A stretch of 64,000 nucleotides of DNA from Ferrovibrio sp. (GTDB taxonomy: Bacteria; Pseudomonadota; Alphaproteobacteria; Ferrovibrionales; Ferrovibrionaceae), in contig NZ_JAOZVR010000118.1 in NCBI RefSeq assembly GCF_025869515.1, forward strand, positions 56,779 through 120,778, read 5' to 3'. Below are positions 62,804 to 64,000 of the stretch, piece by piece (position 1 is the first letter of the stretch; each line of letters opens with the position of its first letter). The position numbers and the translations under genes are program-made. Under the pieces are notes generated by a model. That model was not told the origin of the DNA, ran no database searches, and was given only the letters and a program-made list of their open reading frames with translations.

Positions 62804-63563
62804 CTCTTGCCCTGGGCCGGCCCTGCTCCCGGGCGTCGCGTGCCCGCCGCCGATGCCATAGCACATAAATGACCGCCAGCACCACGGCACCGCTGTACCA
62901 GGTAAAGGCATAAGCCAGATGGTTGTTGGTGAAGGTCACCCGGGTATGGCCGGCGCGCGGCCAACCGCCTGGTACCGTCACATCGGCATCGGCGTCGACG
63001 AAGAGGACGGGCGCATCCTTGATGCCGGCGGCGGCCAGCATCCCGGCGGCATCGCCGTAATACCAGAGGTTCCGCTGCAGGTCGTTGTCGGGCGTGAACC
63101 AGCCCTTGCCCCAGGGCGCATGCGCCAGGCCCGTGATGGTGACCTCGCCCTCGACCTGGCCCTGCGGCCGGCGCGACGGGTCCTTGTCCTCGGCCGGCAC
63201 CCAGCCGCGGCTGACCAGCACCCAGCCGGGCGCGTCGCTGCGCTGCAGCGGCGTGATCACGTGATAGCCGAAATTGCCGCGCTCGGAATGCGCCAGCAGA
63301 TGAAATTCATGGGCGTGGTCGAAACGACCCTTCACCACCACGCGGCGGAAATGCCAGGCGTCGGCATCGAGCGGCCCGCCAGTCTCGGCCTTGGCCGGCA
63401 ATACCACCGGCGCGGCTTTCATGCCTTCTTCGACGCTGGCGATCAGGTCGAGCTTCCACAGCAGCCGCTGCACCTGCCAGGTGCCGAGCGCCAGCAGCAG
63501 GATGAGGGCCGGAACAGTAAACAGGGTCGGCCCCAATGCGGGCCGGAAACCAAGAATTTTCAA
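62790..63563 (-). CDS. SURF1 family cytochrome oxidase assembly protein
   Basis: 257 aa with the two-helix SURF1 topology: an N-terminal transmembrane helix (LFTVPALILLLALGTWQVQRL) with the conserved GTWQVQR, and a C-terminal one (YAFTWYSGAVVLAVIYVLW) with the Y-x-x-T-W-x-x-G pattern. SURF1 assists heme a insertion into cytochrome c oxidase. Context with the coxIII tail and DUF983 supports this. Confidence 0.95.
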   Translation of the reverse strand: MKILGFRPALGPTLFTVPALILLLALGTWQVQRLLWKLDLIASVEEGMKAAPVVLPAKAETGGPLDADAWHFRRVVVKGRFDHAHEFHLLAHSERGNFGYHVITPLQRSDAPGWVLVSRGWVPAEDKDPSRRPQGQVEGEVTITGLAHAPWGKGWFTPDNDLQRNLWYYGDAAGMLAAAGIKDAPVLFVDADADVTVPGGWPRAGHTRVTFTNNHLAYAFTWYSGAVVLAVIYVLWHRRRARDAREQGRPRARDENL

Positions 63564-63567
63564 TGGA

Positions 63568-63948
63568 TTACTCGCGCATCAATTCGATATCGGACGAGGC
63601 CTTGTGGCGGAATTGTAGCGCGATGAGCACGGCTTTGAAGGGCCGGAGCATGCCAATCGACCCGCCGAGGATCAGCGGGGTCCACAGCACCATATGCAGC
63701 CAGAGCGGCGGCCCGAAGCGCAGCTCGACCCACAGCGCCAGGCCGACCACGATAAAACCGAGGATCAGGATGACGAATACCGCCGGTCCGTCGCCGGCAT
63801 CGATCTTGGCATAATCCAGATCGCAGGACGGGCAGCGCGGCTTGACCGTGAGCAGCCCGTCAAACAACGGGGCTTCGCCGCAGCGGGGACACCTGCAGCG
63901 AAGCCCCGTCGAAACTGGCGACAGCGGCGGATAGAAGGAGGCCGCCAT
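63568..63948 (-). CDS. DUF983 family membrane protein
   Basis: 126 aa. Two CxxC pairs at the N-terminus (CRCPRCGEAPLFDG, CPSCDLDY) suggest metal binding, followed by two transmembrane helices (VFVILILGFIVVGLALWVE, LHMVLWTPLILGGSIGML). DUF983 genes are regularly found between coxIII and SURF1 in alphaproteobacteria. ATG 63948 is chosen for the conserved start and site (GGAGG) upstream. Confidence 0.92.
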   Translation of the reverse strand: MAASFYPPLSPVSTGLRCRCPRCGEAPLFDGLLTVKPRCPSCDLDYAKIDAGDGPAVFVILILGFIVVGLALWVELRFGPPLWLHMVLWTPLILGGSIGMLRPFKAVLIALQFRHKASSDIELMRE

Positions 63949-63959
63949 CGCTGGAGACC

Positions 63960-64000
63960 TTAATGGGCGGCCGGCGTGCCCGAGCCCCACCAGTAGATGG
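63960..64000 (-). CDS. Cytochrome c oxidase subunit III, C-terminal end only
   Basis: The last 12 codons before the TAA at 63960-63962 read IYWWGSGTPAAH, matching the C-terminus of aa3-type subunit III. The rest is beyond the window. The following DUF983 and SURF1 genes support the call. Confidence 0.7.
   Translation of the reverse strand, partial: IYWWGSGTPAAH

Overview
The window reads as alphaproteobacterial chromosome. The core genes have the Rhodospirillales-like order dnaA-dnaN-recF-gyrB and coxIII-DUF983-SURF1 with thrC/M16 peptidase and ispH-thrB-rnhA nearby. No rRNA, tRNA, CRISPR array, transposase or integrase was recognised. The exact genus cannot be fixed from sequence alone.

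Layout. (1) 0-5.4 kb is a small catabolic group: the start of a secreted protein, a GMC flavoprotein oxidoreductase, an IclR regulator with a near-consensus IclR-type operator, and a CocE-type hydrolase. (2) 5.7-6.2 kb holds a scar with two beheaded genes: 54 residues of an NADPH-dependent FMN reductase and 53 residues of an SRAP/YedK protein. (3) 6.2-37.9 kb is an accessory island rich in nucleases and NTPases, with less GC-rich genes than the flanks. It holds an EVE-like/GIY-YIG protein with a small winged-helix partner; a 1467-aa STAND NTPase with an N-terminal PD-(D/E)XK domain; a CoiA-like nuclease; and a long plus-strand cassette (two DUF6634 paralogues, metallophosphoesterase, AAA+ ATPase, antitoxin-like and HTH proteins, ParD-like protein, AddB-like and AddA-like nuclease/helicase, conserved 173-aa protein). 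After that come two unknown proteins with structured leaders, an HTH-nucleotidyltransferase/HEPN pair, a 1228-aa protein with a C-terminal nuclease signature, and a minus-strand operon of a 74-aa protein, a Rad50/RloC-like ATPase with one CxxC, and an Mrr-nSTAND3 protein.

(4) 38.1-45.8 kb is the replication-initiation block: gyrB, recF, dnaN, dnaA, a rhodanese and rpsT, all on the minus strand, with clear terminators after gyrB and rpsT. (5) 45.9-53.2 kb holds metabolic genes: a membrane protein, a fused anthraniloyl-CoA-type monooxygenase/old-yellow-enzyme reductase behind a long AT-rich palindrome, a gamma-glutamyltransferase family protein, a carboxymuconolactone-decarboxylase-like protein divergent from an HxlR regulator with a double operator, a YeiH transporter and a lipoprotein. 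(6) 53.4-64 kb is housekeeping: ispH, thrB and rnhA on plus; peroxiredoxin, DsbD-N-like protein, GNAT, M16 peptidase, thrC, M32 carboxypeptidase, SURF1, DUF983 and the coxIII tail on minus; YqgE on plus.

The best candidates for undescribed biology are the AAA+/phosphoesterase/AddAB-like cassette (14.6-25.8 kb), the 74-aa/Rad50-like/Mrr-nSTAND3 operon (32.1-37.2 kb), the giant STAND nuclease (7.6-12.0 kb) and the 1228-aa protein. Anti-mobile-element defence is an inference from domain content and clustering, not something the sequence proves.
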